Positions 1-9,234 are shown, counted from the first letter of the stretch. The stretch: DNA of 64,000 nucleotides from Bacteroidota bacterium (GCA_018268035.1 JAFDXI010000102.1:1-64000); one strand, 5' to 3'. A program made the numbers and translations. Notes: a model not told the origin generated them from the letters alone.

Positions 1-57
1 CTAAACAATTATGCTATTATAATTGTAGGAAGTATCTATTAAATGACGTTCTTAGCT

Positions 58-140
58 CGTCATGTCGTGGTAACGAGACATCTCTGCAAAGTTATTAAAA
101 TTAAAATAATATAGAGATTTCTCCTGTCGTCGAAATGACG
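58..140. repeat. REP-like imperfect inverted repeat
   Basis: The left arm (58-85) and right arm (113-140) are inverted copies of a 28-nt unit. The reverse complement of the right arm reads CGTCATTTCGACGACAGGAG followed by AAATCTCT and matches the left arm at about 21 of 28 positions. The unit has the look of the short dispersed palindromes common between genes in Bacteroidota. It lies upstream of the DAR operon and may mark its boundary. Copy number elsewhere cannot be judged from this window. Confidence 0.55.
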
Positions 141-272
141 GCTCAAATTTCTCTATGTAATTTAATAGCACAACACGTTAACAGCTATTCGTTACTGTAA
201 TTATTGAAACGCACTTTCAAAATCACCGTTTCACACAATCATTATTATTCCTGTAAATTGCGGGCTTTAATT

Positions 273-773
273 ATGAAAGCATTATTATTGGTTTTGTTTT
301 GCTGCATCTCCGGGTTTACGGCTGTTGAAGCCAACAGTAATATTTACTGGCAGCCAACAGATAAAACTGAATATTACAGGATATTAAAGGCAGGCAGCCT
401 GGCGGAAATAAATAATGAACTTGCAATCATTGAATCTTCCTCATTAAAAAATAAAGATGCTTATGCCGGTGCATTGCTCATGAAAAAAGCAGGACAGTTG
501 AAAACGCCCCGGGAAAAATTGAGTAATTTTAAAAAAGGAGCCAAATTGCTGGAAGCCAAAATCGAGGCTGATCCCTCCAATACAGAATACCGTTTCCTGC
601 GATTGATAATACAGGAACATGCACCAAAAATTACGAAGTATAATAATGAAATAATTGAAGATGCATCCTTCATCAAAAAAAATTACAGACAACTTGATCC
701 CGAAGTGTTGCAGGCTTTGAAAGATTATATTCAGGATTCCAAAATATTAAAGCCCCAGGACTTTCAATCATAA
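273..773 (+). CDS. Secreted protein of unknown function at head of DAR operon
   Basis: This is a 166-residue protein that I do not recognise. The ATG at 273 is preferred over an upstream in-frame start at 204 because it begins a clean signal peptide (MKALLLVLFCC, hydrophobic to about residue 18, small residues before the mature part). The mature region is charged and probably helical, with Lys/Glu-rich repeats-like helices suggestive of a TPR-type or helical-bundle fold. It ends 5 nt before darA on the same strand, so it is probably co-transcribed and may serve the same envelope lipid/pigment pathway, which is inferred from context only. Confidence 0.7.
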   Translation: MKALLLVLFCCISGFTAVEANSNIYWQPTDKTEYYRILKAGSLAEINNELAIIESSSLKNKDAYAGALLMKKAGQLKTPREKLSNFKKGAKLLEAKIEADPSNTEYRFLRLIIQEHAPKITKYNNEIIEDASFIKKNYRQLDPEVLQALKDYIQDSKILKPQDFQS

Positions 774-778
774 TAAGA

Positions 779-1678
779 ATGAATAAAAAAGTACTTGCCA
801 TTTATTTTTCGCAAACAGGGCAACTGGGACAGATCATTGATAATTTTTGTGCACCACTCATTGAGGCAGGCGCCACAGTGGAAAAAGTGCAGATACACCT
901 AAAAAATGAATTTGATTTTCCATGGACCACTCCCCGTTTTTTTAGTGTCATGCCCGATTGTGTATTAGGAACAGTTTACCAGTTGGAGCCTTATCAATTA
1001 AAACAATCTTCTTATGATCTCATAGTCCTTGGTTACCAACCCTGGTTTTTATCACCAAGCATTCCATTCAATGCCCTGATGCATGATGCAAATTTTTTGC
1101 AGGTGATAAAAAATTCACCCGTAATAACAATTACCGGTGTAAGAAATATGTGGGTGAATGCATTTGAGAAAATAAAAATTTTACTGAAAGATGCCGGCGC
1201 CAATCATGTGGGCACTGTTGCATTATACGACCGGCATTTAAACCTCGTCAGTATCTTTACTATTTTTCACTGGATGCTGAAAGGAGAAAAGAGCCGTTAT
1301 CTTGGTTTCTTTCCTTTACCCGGTGTGTCAGATGCAGATATATGTAACACAAAAAATTTTGGTGAGCTGGCTTTACCTTATCTTGAAAAAAACAATTGGG
1401 ATGGTTTGCAGGAAACATTCATCCGGGTGAAAGCTGTTGACCCGAAATACCATTTGATGTTTATTGAAGGGAAAGCAGGAATTATGTTTAAGATTTGGGC
1501 AAATGTCATCAGTAATAAACAAAATAAAACTTTCTGGCTTGTTGCATTCAAATATTATCTTTTAATTGCGTTGTTTATTGCTGCGCCATTGGTGTGGATA
1601 ATCAATATGCTTATCTTCAAACCATTTTTATCAAAGCATATTAAAAATAAAAAAGCGGCTTTATTAAAACTGAACTAA
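779..1678 (+). CDS. darA: DarA-like dialkylresorcinol-forming enzyme
   Basis: A 299-residue protein with a flavodoxin-like N-terminus (IYFSQTGQ at about residues 9-16, where flavodoxins bind the FMN phosphate) and a hydrophobic segment near the C-terminus (about 255-283). The family is annotated as dialkylresorcinol condensing enzyme DarA. In the known pathway the partner ketosynthase DarB makes a 1,3-cyclohexanedione and DarA oxidises (aromatises) it to the resorcinol. darB starts 2 nt after the stop, which is the standard gene pair. Identification rests on the flavodoxin motif plus the darB neighbour. A generic NAD(P)H/FMN oxidoreductase is the alternative. Confidence 0.82.
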   Translation: MNKKVLAIYFSQTGQLGQIIDNFCAPLIEAGATVEKVQIHLKNEFDFPWTTPRFFSVMPDCVLGTVYQLEPYQLKQSSYDLIVLGYQPWFLSPSIPFNALMHDANFLQVIKNSPVITITGVRNMWVNAFEKIKILLKDAGANHVGTVALYDRHLNLVSIFTIFHWMLKGEKSRYLGFFPLPGVSDADICNTKNFGELALPYLEKNNWDGLQETFIRVKAVDPKYHLMFIEGKAGIMFKIWANVISNKQNKTFWLVAFKYYLLIALFIAAPLVWIINMLIFKPFLSKHIKNKKAALLKLN

Positions 1679-1680
1679 AC

Positions 1681-2829
1681 ATGGCTTTAAACGAAGTATA
1701 TATTACCAATACATCGCTGTATCTTCCCAACGAACCTGTGAGCAATGATGAGATGGAAGAATACCTGGGGTATATCAACGGGAAACCCTCCAAATCAAAA
1801 AAAATTGTTTTAAGGAATAATGGCATCCAGACAAGATATTATGCATTGGAAAAAGGTGGTAAAACCACGCATACCAATGCACAATTGACTGCAAATGCTG
1901 TGCGTAATTTATTTAGTGATAACCCTGAGAAATTAAAAGATGTTGAGCTTTTATCCTGCGGCACTTCTTCACCCGACCAGATGATGCCATCGCATGGTGT
2001 GATGGTGCATGGCTGGCTGCCTGAAGCAGAAGCCATTGAAGTGGTTTCACCATCAGGTGTTTGTTGTGCAGGTATGCACGCATTTAAATATGCGTATTTG
2101 GCTGTGAAAACAGGTGACAAAAACCTTGCTGTGGCTACAGGCTCGGAAAGATTTTCTGCTTCATTACGCGCCAATGTCTTTGAAGAAGAATCACACAAAC
2201 TGGCAGAGCTCAACAGTAACCCTTACATCAGTTTTGACAAAGAATTTTTGCGTTGGATGTTGAGTGATGGCGCTTCTGCTTTTTTAATGAGTACCCAACC
2301 CAACAAAGAAGGATTGAGTTTGAGGGTTGACTGGATTGAAGGCGTTTCTTATGCTAACGAGATGGAGACATGTATGTATATGGCTTGTGAAAAACAAACT
2401 GATGGTACAATAAAAAGCTATCTTGAATTTACACCTGAAGAACTCCTCAATAAATCTATCTTAAGCATCAAACAGGACATAGGTCTTTTAAGCGATAATA
2501 TCGTACCGTTAGGTGGCAGAAAAATAAAAGAGATATTTGAGCGGGAGGGCCTCACAAGTGATGATATAGATTATTTCATGCCCCACATGTCGAGCGAATT
2601 CTTCCGTCCTAAAATTTTTGAAGTAATGGGAATATTGGGAAATGATATTCCTTATGAAAGATGGTTTGTTAACCTGACCAGTTTGGGTAATGTTGGTGCA
2701 GCATCAGCATATTTTATGGTGCATGAATTATTCAAGAGTGGGAAATTAAAAAAAGGAGAACGCATGTTGTTACTCGTGCCGGAAAGTTCCCGTTTTTCAT
2801 ATATGTATGCATTGCTGACTGTGGTATAG
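1681..2829 (+). CDS. darB: DarB-like ketosynthase (KAS III family)
   Basis: A 382-residue thiolase-fold enzyme. The predicted triad is Cys129 (in GVCCAGMHAF), His302 (in MPHMSSEF) and Asn337 (in SLGNVGAASA), matching the Cys-His-Asn order of beta-ketoacyl-ACP synthase III. DarB enzymes join two beta-ketoacyl thioesters and cyclise them to a 1,3-cyclohexanedione, the precursor of dialkylresorcinols and of the resorcinol half of flexirubins. It is adjacent to darA. The double Cys (128-129) makes the nucleophile assignment slightly uncertain. Housekeeping FabH is unlikely given the length and neighbours. Confidence 0.85.
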   Translation: MALNEVYITNTSLYLPNEPVSNDEMEEYLGYINGKPSKSKKIVLRNNGIQTRYYALEKGGKTTHTNAQLTANAVRNLFSDNPEKLKDVELLSCGTSSPDQMMPSHGVMVHGWLPEAEAIEVVSPSGVCCAGMHAFKYAYLAVKTGDKNLAVATGSERFSASLRANVFEEESHKLAELNSNPYISFDKEFLRWMLSDGASAFLMSTQPNKEGLSLRVDWIEGVSYANEMETCMYMACEKQTDGTIKSYLEFTPEELLNKSILSIKQDIGLLSDNIVPLGGRKIKEIFEREGLTSDDIDYFMPHMSSEFFRPKIFEVMGILGNDIPYERWFVNLTSLGNVGAASAYFMVHELFKSGKLKKGERMLLLVPESSRFSYMYALLTVV

Positions 2830-2937
2830 ATAAATTGTTAGTTGATAGAAATTCTTAGCACGAAATTTTGATAGCCCTATTGATGAATGTTGATGGAAAA
2901 ATGATTGGGTAATTTTTTTAATCAATGATTTTGTAAG

Positions 2938-3345
2938 ATGAAAAAAAATGAGGTTCCGCAGGATTTGGGCTCACTCGGTAAAATAACAAAAGAGGTTTGT
3001 TATGTCACTGATGAATCCGGCAAATACACCACCGAACTGAGCAATGGTTGGGATGTAAAAACAAATGCGCTTGATGTAACCTGGGATGATATTGAACATA
3101 AAGTAGCTGCTGCAAAAGAAAAAGTGTTGAAAGGAGAAGCAAGCCCCTTATTATATTTCTTAGAAAAAAATGTAATGAACATTGGAATCTTATCAAGCTA
3201 TACCGGTTTTTTTAAATGGCAGATTAAACGCCACCTGAAACCTGCCATATTCAAAAAGTTATCTCCCAAAAAACTTGCGAAATATGCTGAAGTGTTTAAT
3301 GTGTCGGTTGATGAATTAAAATCAATGGAGGCGAATGATAAATAA
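2938..3345 (+). CDS. Small conserved-type protein in DAR operon, unknown function
   Basis: A 135-residue cytosolic protein without a signal peptide or membrane segment. The last 30 residues (LSPKKLAKYAEVFNVSVDEL) resemble the recognition-helix region of XRE-type helix-turn-helix proteins, but the rest does not look like a repressor. Its end overlaps the next gene by 11 nt, so the two are translationally linked. It follows darB after a 108-nt spacer. Role unknown; context suggests an accessory part of the dialkylresorcinol pathway. Confidence 0.72.
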   Translation: MKKNEVPQDLGSLGKITKEVCYVTDESGKYTTELSNGWDVKTNALDVTWDDIEHKVAAAKEKVLKGEASPLLYFLEKNVMNIGILSSYTGFFKWQIKRHLKPAIFKKLSPKKLAKYAEVFNVSVDELKSMEANDK

Positions 3346-4351
3346 TTTTCATCATGAACAGGCAGCACATTGTGAGAGTGGAGTAACCAGGAACCTGTTG
3401 AAGAGTATAGGCGTGCAACAAATCACTGAACCCTTAGCATTTGGTATGGGTTCTGGTTTATTTTTTGTTTACCTGCCTTTTCTGAAATTCAATAACGGCC
3501 CTGCCATTGCATTCCGAAATATGCCGGGAATAATTTTTAAACGCACTTGTCATTCATTAGGAATAAAAGTTATCCGCAAGAAATTTTCATCTCCTGAAGC
3601 AGCACAGTATATGCTGGATAAAAAATTAAATGAAGGTGTTGCTGTGGGTTGCCAGGTGGGCGTGTATTATCTCCCGTATTTTCCAAAAGAATACCGTTTT
3701 CATTTTAATGCACATAACCTTGTTGTGTTTGGAAAAAAAGATGGCAAATATGTTATCAGCGACCCCATCATGGAACATGAAACCTACATGACACCTTATG
3801 AACTGGAGCGGGTACGTTTTGCAAAAGGCCCTTTGGCGCCAAAAGGGCAATTATATTTTGCTGAACAAAAAAATGTAATCACTGATGATATTATTAAACA
3901 GGCAATCCGGAAAGGTATCAGACGGAATATTTTTGATATGCTGCGTGTGCCGGGGCCATTTGCCGGCGTCAATGGTATTGCTTTTACTGGAAGAAGCATT
4001 AAGAAATGGTGCGATAAACTGGGCTTGCATAAAGCAGGTTTATACCTCGCACAATTAGTGCGTATGCAGGAAGAAATCGGAACCGGTGGCGGTGGCTTCA
4101 GGTATATTTATGGCGCTTTTTTGCAGGAAGCTTTTAACTACTATCCTGAAGAAAGATTGATGCGGCTGTCAGAACAATTTACAAAGACAGGCGATCTCTG
4201 GCGTACTGCTGCAGTGCAGGCTTCGGGTATTTATAAAGGCAGGCTTGGATCGCAGGAAGATTTTAATGAAATGGGTGATTATCTGTTGGAAATATCAGCC
4301 ATCGAAAAACAGGCGTTTAAAGATCTTTCGAAAATAAATTTTTCATCATGA
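3335..4351 (+). CDS. BtrH-like papain-fold protein (BtrH_N plus DUF4872 type)
   Basis: A 338-residue protein. The N-terminal half carries a plausible Cys-His-Asp triad: Cys13 (in HEQAAHCESG), His127 (in FNAHNLVVFG) and Asp143 (in YVISDP), as in the peptidase C39/BtrH superfamily. BtrH transfers an acyl chain from an acyl carrier protein to an aminoglycoside in butirosin synthesis, so an ACP-linked acyl transfer is a reasonable guess, supported by the ACP gene at the end of this operon. The C-terminal half (about 180-338) matches the helical region that usually follows BtrH_N. It overlaps the ABC ATPase gene by 4 nt. Confidence 0.78.
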   Translation: MINNFHHEQAAHCESGVTRNLLKSIGVQQITEPLAFGMGSGLFFVYLPFLKFNNGPAIAFRNMPGIIFKRTCHSLGIKVIRKKFSSPEAAQYMLDKKLNEGVAVGCQVGVYYLPYFPKEYRFHFNAHNLVVFGKKDGKYVISDPIMEHETYMTPYELERVRFAKGPLAPKGQLYFAEQKNVITDDIIKQAIRKGIRRNIFDMLRVPGPFAGVNGIAFTGRSIKKWCDKLGLHKAGLYLAQLVRMQEEIGTGGGGFRYIYGAFLQEAFNYYPEERLMRLSEQFTKTGDLWRTAAVQASGIYKGRLGSQEDFNEMGDYLLEISAIEKQAFKDLSKINFSS

Positions 4352-5097
4352 ATGTTCCCGCCATAAAAATTGAGCACCTTGGTTTTAGTTATGATAGACA
4401 AGGCGGGAAAATTTTTTCTGATTTTAGTTTACAGGTAAATACTGGTGAACGCTTTGGATTATTTGGACCTAACGGCGCTGGTAAAACAACTTTGATGAGC
4501 CTGATGACAGGCTTGCTTCCTTTCAATGAAGGTAATATAGAGATAGCAGGTTATTCAATCAAAAACAATAATAAAACCGTCAAACAATATTTTGGTTTTG
4601 TACCGCAGGATTTTTCTTTTTATGAAGAATTAACTCCCGCAGAAAACCTTGAATTTTTTGGTGCATGGTATGAGATGGATAAAAAAGAAATTAAAACAAG
4701 GTCTGAAGAATTGTTTAATATCCTCCAGCTTGATACAGTAAAAAATAACCAGGTAAAAAAATTTTCAGGTGGTATGAAGCGGAAAGTAAATCTTGCCATT
4801 GGTGTATTGCACAAGCCCGGAATTTTATTTTTAGATGAGCCTACTGTTGGCGTGGATGTGCAAACACGGTATGAAATTATCAACTACCTGAAATTATTAA
4901 ACACAAATGGTACAACATTAATTTATACTTCACATCAGTTGAGTGAAGCGGAAGCGTTGTGCAATAAAATTGCACTCATTCATCACGGAAAAATTATTGC
5001 TTTTGATTCGTTGGATAAACTTCTTGAAGAGCATAAGCAGGAAGGGCTGGAAGGTTTATTTATTCATCTAACCGGTAAGCCATTTGATGAAGCATGA
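4348..5097 (+). CDS. ABC exporter ATP-binding subunit
   Basis: A 249-residue ABC ATPase with Walker A GPNGAGKTT (about 39-47), Q-loop VPQDF, signature FSGGMKRK, Walker B ILFLDEP and H-loop YTSHQ. It lacks membrane segments and starts inside the stop of the BtrH-like gene (ATGA overlap). Its own stop overlaps the permease start in the same way. Paired with the ABC-2 permease it probably exports or inserts the DAR lipid/pigment product, as in flexirubin-type loci. Substrate is inferred from context. Confidence 0.92.
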   Translation: MNVPAIKIEHLGFSYDRQGGKIFSDFSLQVNTGERFGLFGPNGAGKTTLMSLMTGLLPFNEGNIEIAGYSIKNNNKTVKQYFGFVPQDFSFYEELTPAENLEFFGAWYEMDKKEIKTRSEELFNILQLDTVKNNQVKKFSGGMKRKVNLAIGVLHKPGILFLDEPTVGVDVQTRYEIINYLKLLNTNGTTLIYTSHQLSEAEALCNKIALIHHGKIIAFDSLDKLLEEHKQEGLEGLFIHLTGKPFDEA

Positions 5098-6374
5098 AAT
5101 TAGCGGCCACCATAAAAAAAGATATACTCATCCTTTTACGTGACAGGGTAGGTTTGTTGCTCATGTTCTTGATGCCTTTATTCCTGGTGCTGATTGTTAC
5201 AAGTATTCAAAGCTCCACATTTGATATTGTTGGTAAAAACCGGATCAGCGTATTAATCTGTAATAAAGATACAGGCAGGCTGAGTAAAGATTTTGTTCAT
5301 GCACTCGATACTTCTGGCATGTTCAAATTAACATATATTGGCACAACTGTTACCAGTCAGCAAATTACGGAAGAGATAAGATCAAAAGATTATGTTGCAG
5401 GAGTATTAATTGAGAATGGTTTTTCAGGCCAGCTTCAGGCTGCTGCAAAACAAACATCAGGCAAAGCTTTGCAATCTTTTGGGTTGGAAGGTGACACGAC
5501 TACTGCGTCAATGCCGGTAGGTGAGAATACACTTAACCTGTATTATAACCCCGTGATACAACAATCACTTAAGCTGTCAGTAAAAGGTGTGTTGAACAGT
5601 GCAGTACAAATCATACAAAGCCGGGAAACTTTAAAGGATCTTTATTTTTCTATTAATGAAGCGCCAATGCCTGACTCACTGCAAAATGAAATGTTGCGCA
5701 ACAATGCCAATATAAAAGAAATACAGGTGGGTACTGGAAATGAAAAAATAGTTTTAAATGCATCACAACACAATGTACCGGCATGGACCATCTTTGCCAT
5801 GTTTTTTGTTGTCATGTCTTTGGGCAGCAATATTGTGAAAGAAAAAAGCAGCGGTAGTTTTATCCGGTTAAAAACATTGCCGACCAATTATTTCGTAGCC
5901 TTGTTATCAAAACAAATCACTTATCTCGCTGTAACATTTTTGCAGGCATTCATTATTTTTTTTACTGGTATTTACCTTTTTCCATTGATTGGCTTACCTG
6001 CATTGCAACTGCCACAGGATATTATTGGATTAATCATTGTAACATTAATCAGTGGTTGGTGCGCTGTGAGTTATGCTTTATGCGTTGGTGTATTTGCACA
6101 AACACAGGAGCAGGCCAATGGATTTGGTGCAGTGTCCATTGTTATTCTTTCAATTTTGGGTGGATTAATGATCCCTTCCTTTATTATGCCTGAATCATTC
6201 AAACCATTGATGGCAATATCTCCGTTACACTGGTGTTTGCAGGCATATTATGGTTTATTTCTTGAAGGCGGTACATTAAGAGACGTTGGTATAAATATTT
6301 TATCTTTAATCATTATTACATTTACTTTACAGGCAATAGTTTTGCTTGAATTAAAAAGAAAAAAACTTATTTAA
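5094..6374 (+). CDS. ABC-2 type exporter permease
   Basis: A 426-residue membrane protein of the ABC-2 permease (YhiH/NatB-like) type: one N-terminal membrane helix (about 20-40), a large non-cytoplasmic domain (about 45-220) and five or six C-terminal helices. The motif KEKSSGSFIRLKTLPTN just before the helix cluster is typical of the coupling region of these permeases. Overlap with the ATPase gene indicates a two-gene exporter. Likely cargo is the product of the dar genes. Confidence 0.9.
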   Translation: MKLAATIKKDILILLRDRVGLLLMFLMPLFLVLIVTSIQSSTFDIVGKNRISVLICNKDTGRLSKDFVHALDTSGMFKLTYIGTTVTSQQITEEIRSKDYVAGVLIENGFSGQLQAAAKQTSGKALQSFGLEGDTTTASMPVGENTLNLYYNPVIQQSLKLSVKGVLNSAVQIIQSRETLKDLYFSINEAPMPDSLQNEMLRNNANIKEIQVGTGNEKIVLNASQHNVPAWTIFAMFFVVMSLGSNIVKEKSSGSFIRLKTLPTNYFVALLSKQITYLAVTFLQAFIIFFTGIYLFPLIGLPALQLPQDIIGLIIVTLISGWCAVSYALCVGVFAQTQEQANGFGAVSIVILSILGGLMIPSFIMPESFKPLMAISPLHWCLQAYYGLFLEGGTLRDVGINILSLIIITFTLQAIVLLELKRKKLI

Positions 6375-6379
6375 AAATA

Positions 6380-6643
6380 ATGGAAACAACAGCTTTAAAA
6401 GAAAAACTGAAACAACAGATCATTGAGAGTTTAAACCTTACAGATCTTAAACCTGCTGATATAAAAGATGATGAAGAATTATTTGGTGGCGGCCTTGGAC
6501 TCGACTCAATAGATTCATTGGAGTTGATTGTTTTGCTGAACCGTGAGTATGGTATCACTATCAAAGACCCCAAAGAAGGAAGAAAGGTGTTGACTGATAT
6601 TAATACTATGGCAGATTATATAGAACAACACCGAACCAAGTAA
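6380..6643 (+). CDS. Acyl carrier protein (phosphopantetheine-binding)
   Basis: An 87-residue carrier protein. The attachment Ser is in GLGLDSIDSLELIVLL, the canonical DS(I/L)DSLE context. It closes the operon 5 nt after the permease gene. It is probably the dedicated carrier for acyl chains used by DarB or passed to the BtrH-like protein (a DarC equivalent). Housekeeping AcpP is less likely because no fab genes are nearby. Confidence 0.9.
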   Translation: METTALKEKLKQQIIESLNLTDLKPADIKDDEELFGGGLGLDSIDSLELIVLLNREYGITIKDPKEGRKVLTDINTMADYIEQHRTK

Positions 6644-6991
6644 AAGAAAATAATAATTGATATTCCTTGAAAATGCTATGCAATTATGCAGGCATTGTGC
6701 CTATTCATTTAAGTTTTTTTTGTACTACTCATTTTACTAAGTTTTAACGCTGGATTTTGGTTACAATATTTATGATCTTGTAATTAATATTTTGCAGGCT
6801 TGCGATATAGGATTCAATTTTAAAAAACCATTGTGGTACTGAAACTGATTTGCTTTTTATTAAAGGCAGCATCAGTGCTATTTCAATTTATTCATCACTA
6901 AAATTTATTTATACCATATTCATTCGTAAGCCGGTTTTATGTAATTACATCTTGTATTGCATCTCATTCATTAACTAAACAATCAACTAAT
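6644..6991. other. Gene-free spacer
   Basis: This 348-nt AT-rich stretch separates the DAR operon from the DUF4349 gene. I see no ORF of plausible coding quality, no clear terminator hairpin and no exact TAnnTTTG promoter box. Confidence 0.6.
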
Positions 6992-7885
6992 ATGAAACGC
7001 TATTTTTATTATGTGGCAATGATTGCCATAACACTATCTGCATGCAATAAATCTTCGGATAAAACAAATGACATTCAATTGCCCAATGCTGCAAAAACCG
7101 ATCAAATGACAGATGAAAATAAGGAAGAAGAGCATCCGCAATTTAATGGCCAGTTTAATCTGGCAGATACTGTTGGGCAAAGCGCAATCACAGGCTCACC
7201 TTCGCAAGTGCCAGGTACGTCAGATTGGGATAAAAAAATTATCAAGACAGCAGACTTGCAATTAGAACTAAAAGAGTATGAAAAATTCAGCACTTCATTT
7301 CACAACTCAATAAAACGGTTTGGCGCATATATAGCCAGCGAAAAACAACAACGATCGGATTATAAGATTGAAAATACTGTTGTGATAAAAGTGCCTGTAG
7401 AACAATTTGATGATTTTGTAAATTCATTTGCAGGAGAAGGCATAAAAATAATTGAAAAAGATATTACCGGTGAAGATGTGACCGGGGAATATATTGATAC
7501 CAGGTCGAGGTTACAAGCTAAGCTGGAAGTGCGGGAGAAATATTTGCAATTACTAAAACAGGCAAAGAATATGAAAGAAATTTTAGATGTTCAGAATGAA
7601 ATCAACGAAATTCAGGAAGAGATTGAAGCAGCAGAAGGAAGGATAAATTACCTGAAACATTCGGCTGCATACAGCACAGTCAATATTGATTATTACCAAT
7701 ACATCAATGGCACTACATCGGATAATAAACAACCGGGTTTCTTCACCAGGGTTGCACATTCATTTGCAGAAGGCGCATCAACAGTCGGTGAGTTGTTTTT
7801 ATTTATTGTAAGTGTATGGCCTTTTCTGTTGGGTATTATCATTTTTTGGGTTTTTATAAAAAGGTTCAGATTAAAAAAAGCATGA
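6992..7885 (+). CDS. DUF4349 lipoprotein
   Basis: A 297-residue envelope protein. The signal peptide ends in the lipobox LSAC (Cys18), predicting a lipoprotein. The middle is the DUF4349 region, with a long helical/coiled-coil segment at about 170-220. A C-terminal membrane helix (about 265-288) is followed by basic residues (KRFRLKK), so the protein would be anchored at both ends. Function is unknown. It converges on glgC with a shared hairpin terminator between them. Confidence 0.87.
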   Translation: MKRYFYYVAMIAITLSACNKSSDKTNDIQLPNAAKTDQMTDENKEEEHPQFNGQFNLADTVGQSAITGSPSQVPGTSDWDKKIIKTADLQLELKEYEKFSTSFHNSIKRFGAYIASEKQQRSDYKIENTVVIKVPVEQFDDFVNSFAGEGIKIIEKDITGEDVTGEYIDTRSRLQAKLEVREKYLQLLKQAKNMKEILDVQNEINEIQEEIEAAEGRINYLKHSAAYSTVNIDYYQYINGTTSDNKQPGFFTRVAHSFAEGASTVGELFLFIVSVWPFLLGIIIFWVFIKRFRLKKA

Positions 7886-7895
7886 CAATAAAAAT

Positions 7896-7925
7896 AAACG
7901 GCTGTTTCATTAAGAGCAGCCGTTT
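7896..7925. terminator. Bidirectional terminator between DUF4349 gene and glgC
   Basis: Stem AAACGGCTG (7896-7904) pairs perfectly with CAGCCGTTT (7917-7925) around a 12-nt loop. It is followed by GTTTT on the + strand and by a TTATTTTTAT run on the - strand, so it can stop both convergent genes. Confidence 0.8.
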
Positions 7926-7950
7926 GTTTTAAATCCCGATGAATAAATAT

Positions 7951-9234
7951 TTATATCACAAATCCGTCAGGCAATATTGCATTCTTTTTTACTACCACAA
8001 TACCATCTTTCACTGTATATAAAGTATGGTCAACATTTTCAAGATGTGGGCCGCCATTAATACGCACGTCATTGCCTATCCTGCAATTTTTATCAATGAT
8101 TGCATTTTTAATATAACACCTGTCGCCTATTCCAATTTTTGGGATACCTTTTTTAGCGTTTTCATTCATCTGATCTATTGTTTCAAATGAATCGTTACCC
8201 ATCAAATAGCTATTCACAATAGTACTGCCATTGCCCACTCTTGTTCGAATCCCCGCGAGGGTGTTTTCAATGCGGCTGGCAAGGATGATACAACCTTCTG
8301 CAATCATTGTTTTTTCCAATGTGGTACCACTGATTTTAGCCGGCGGCAACATACGTGCCCTCGAGAAAATCGGGTTGGCACTATCAAATAAATTAAACAC
8401 CGGCATGTCCGATGTTAAAGCAAGATTAGCTTCAAAGAATGAATAAATATTTCCAATGTCTGTCCAGTAACCATCATATTGATAACTGATTACTTTGTTT
8501 TCAGCAATTGAGTTGGGTATTATTTCTTTTCCAAAATCAGTAGCCTCTGGAAACTTGTTCAGCAAAAGCTGATCCATCAGGTTACGGCTGAAAATATAAA
8601 TACCCATTGAAGCAAGATATACCCTTCCTTGTTGTTGCATTTCCTGGCCGGTATCACTTACCCATTCATTCAATACATCTGCTTTTGGTTTTTCGATGAA
8701 TGAAGTGATGTGGTTTTGTTCATCTGTTTTCATGATACCAAATTCAGTAGCTTCCCTTGCTACAACAGGAATGGTGGCAATAGAGAGATCTGCACCGGCA
8801 TCAATATGATTTTTGATCATCAAAGAAAAATCCATTTGGTATAACTGGTCGCCGCTCAGGATAAGCACATAGTCATAATCGTTGTTATGGATATGCCTTA
8901 AAGATTGGCGCACTGCATCAGCAGTACCCTGATACCAACCCGGATTGTCAGGTGTTTGCTCTGCTGCAAGAATATCAACGAAGCCTGAACTGAAGTTACT
9001 GAACAGATAAGTGTTTTTGATGTGCTTGTTTAATGAAGCAGAATTGAATTGGGTTAAAACGAAAATGCGGTTGATATTAGAGTTGATGCAGTTGCTGATG
9101 GGAATATCCACAAGCCTGTATTTGCCGGCGATAGGCACAGCGGGTTTTGATCTCGCTGCTGTTAATGGATATAACCTGGTGCCTGCTCCGCCTCCGAGAA
9201 TGACCGCTACTACTGATTTCGAAACTGTAATCAT
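7951..9234 (-). CDS. glgC: Glucose-1-phosphate adenylyltransferase
   Basis: A 427-residue ADP-glucose pyrophosphorylase. The N-terminal nucleotidyltransferase motif ILGGGAGTRLYPLT and the substrate loop KPAVPIAGKYRLVDIP are intact. The C-terminal third is the left-handed beta-helix that carries allosteric sites. The ATG at 9234 is chosen over a TTG three codons upstream. It makes ADP-glucose from glucose-1-phosphate and ATP for GlgA, whose gene lies 53 nt upstream on the same strand. No glgB or glycogen phosphorylase gene is in the window. Confidence 0.95.
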   Translation of the reverse strand: MITVSKSVVAVILGGGAGTRLYPLTAARSKPAVPIAGKYRLVDIPISNCINSNINRIFVLTQFNSASLNKHIKNTYLFSNFSSGFVDILAAEQTPDNPGWYQGTADAVRQSLRHIHNNDYDYVLILSGDQLYQMDFSLMIKNHIDAGADLSIATIPVVAREATEFGIMKTDEQNHITSFIEKPKADVLNEWVSDTGQEMQQQGRVYLASMGIYIFSRNLMDQLLLNKFPEATDFGKEIIPNSIAENKVISYQYDGYWTDIGNIYSFFEANLALTSDMPVFNLFDSANPIFSRARMLPPAKISGTTLEKTMIAEGCIILASRIENTLAGIRTRVGNGSTIVNSYLMGNDSFETIDQMNENAKKGIPKIGIGDRCYIKNAIIDKNCRIGNDVRINGGPHLENVDHTLYTVKDGIVVVKKNAILPDGFVI

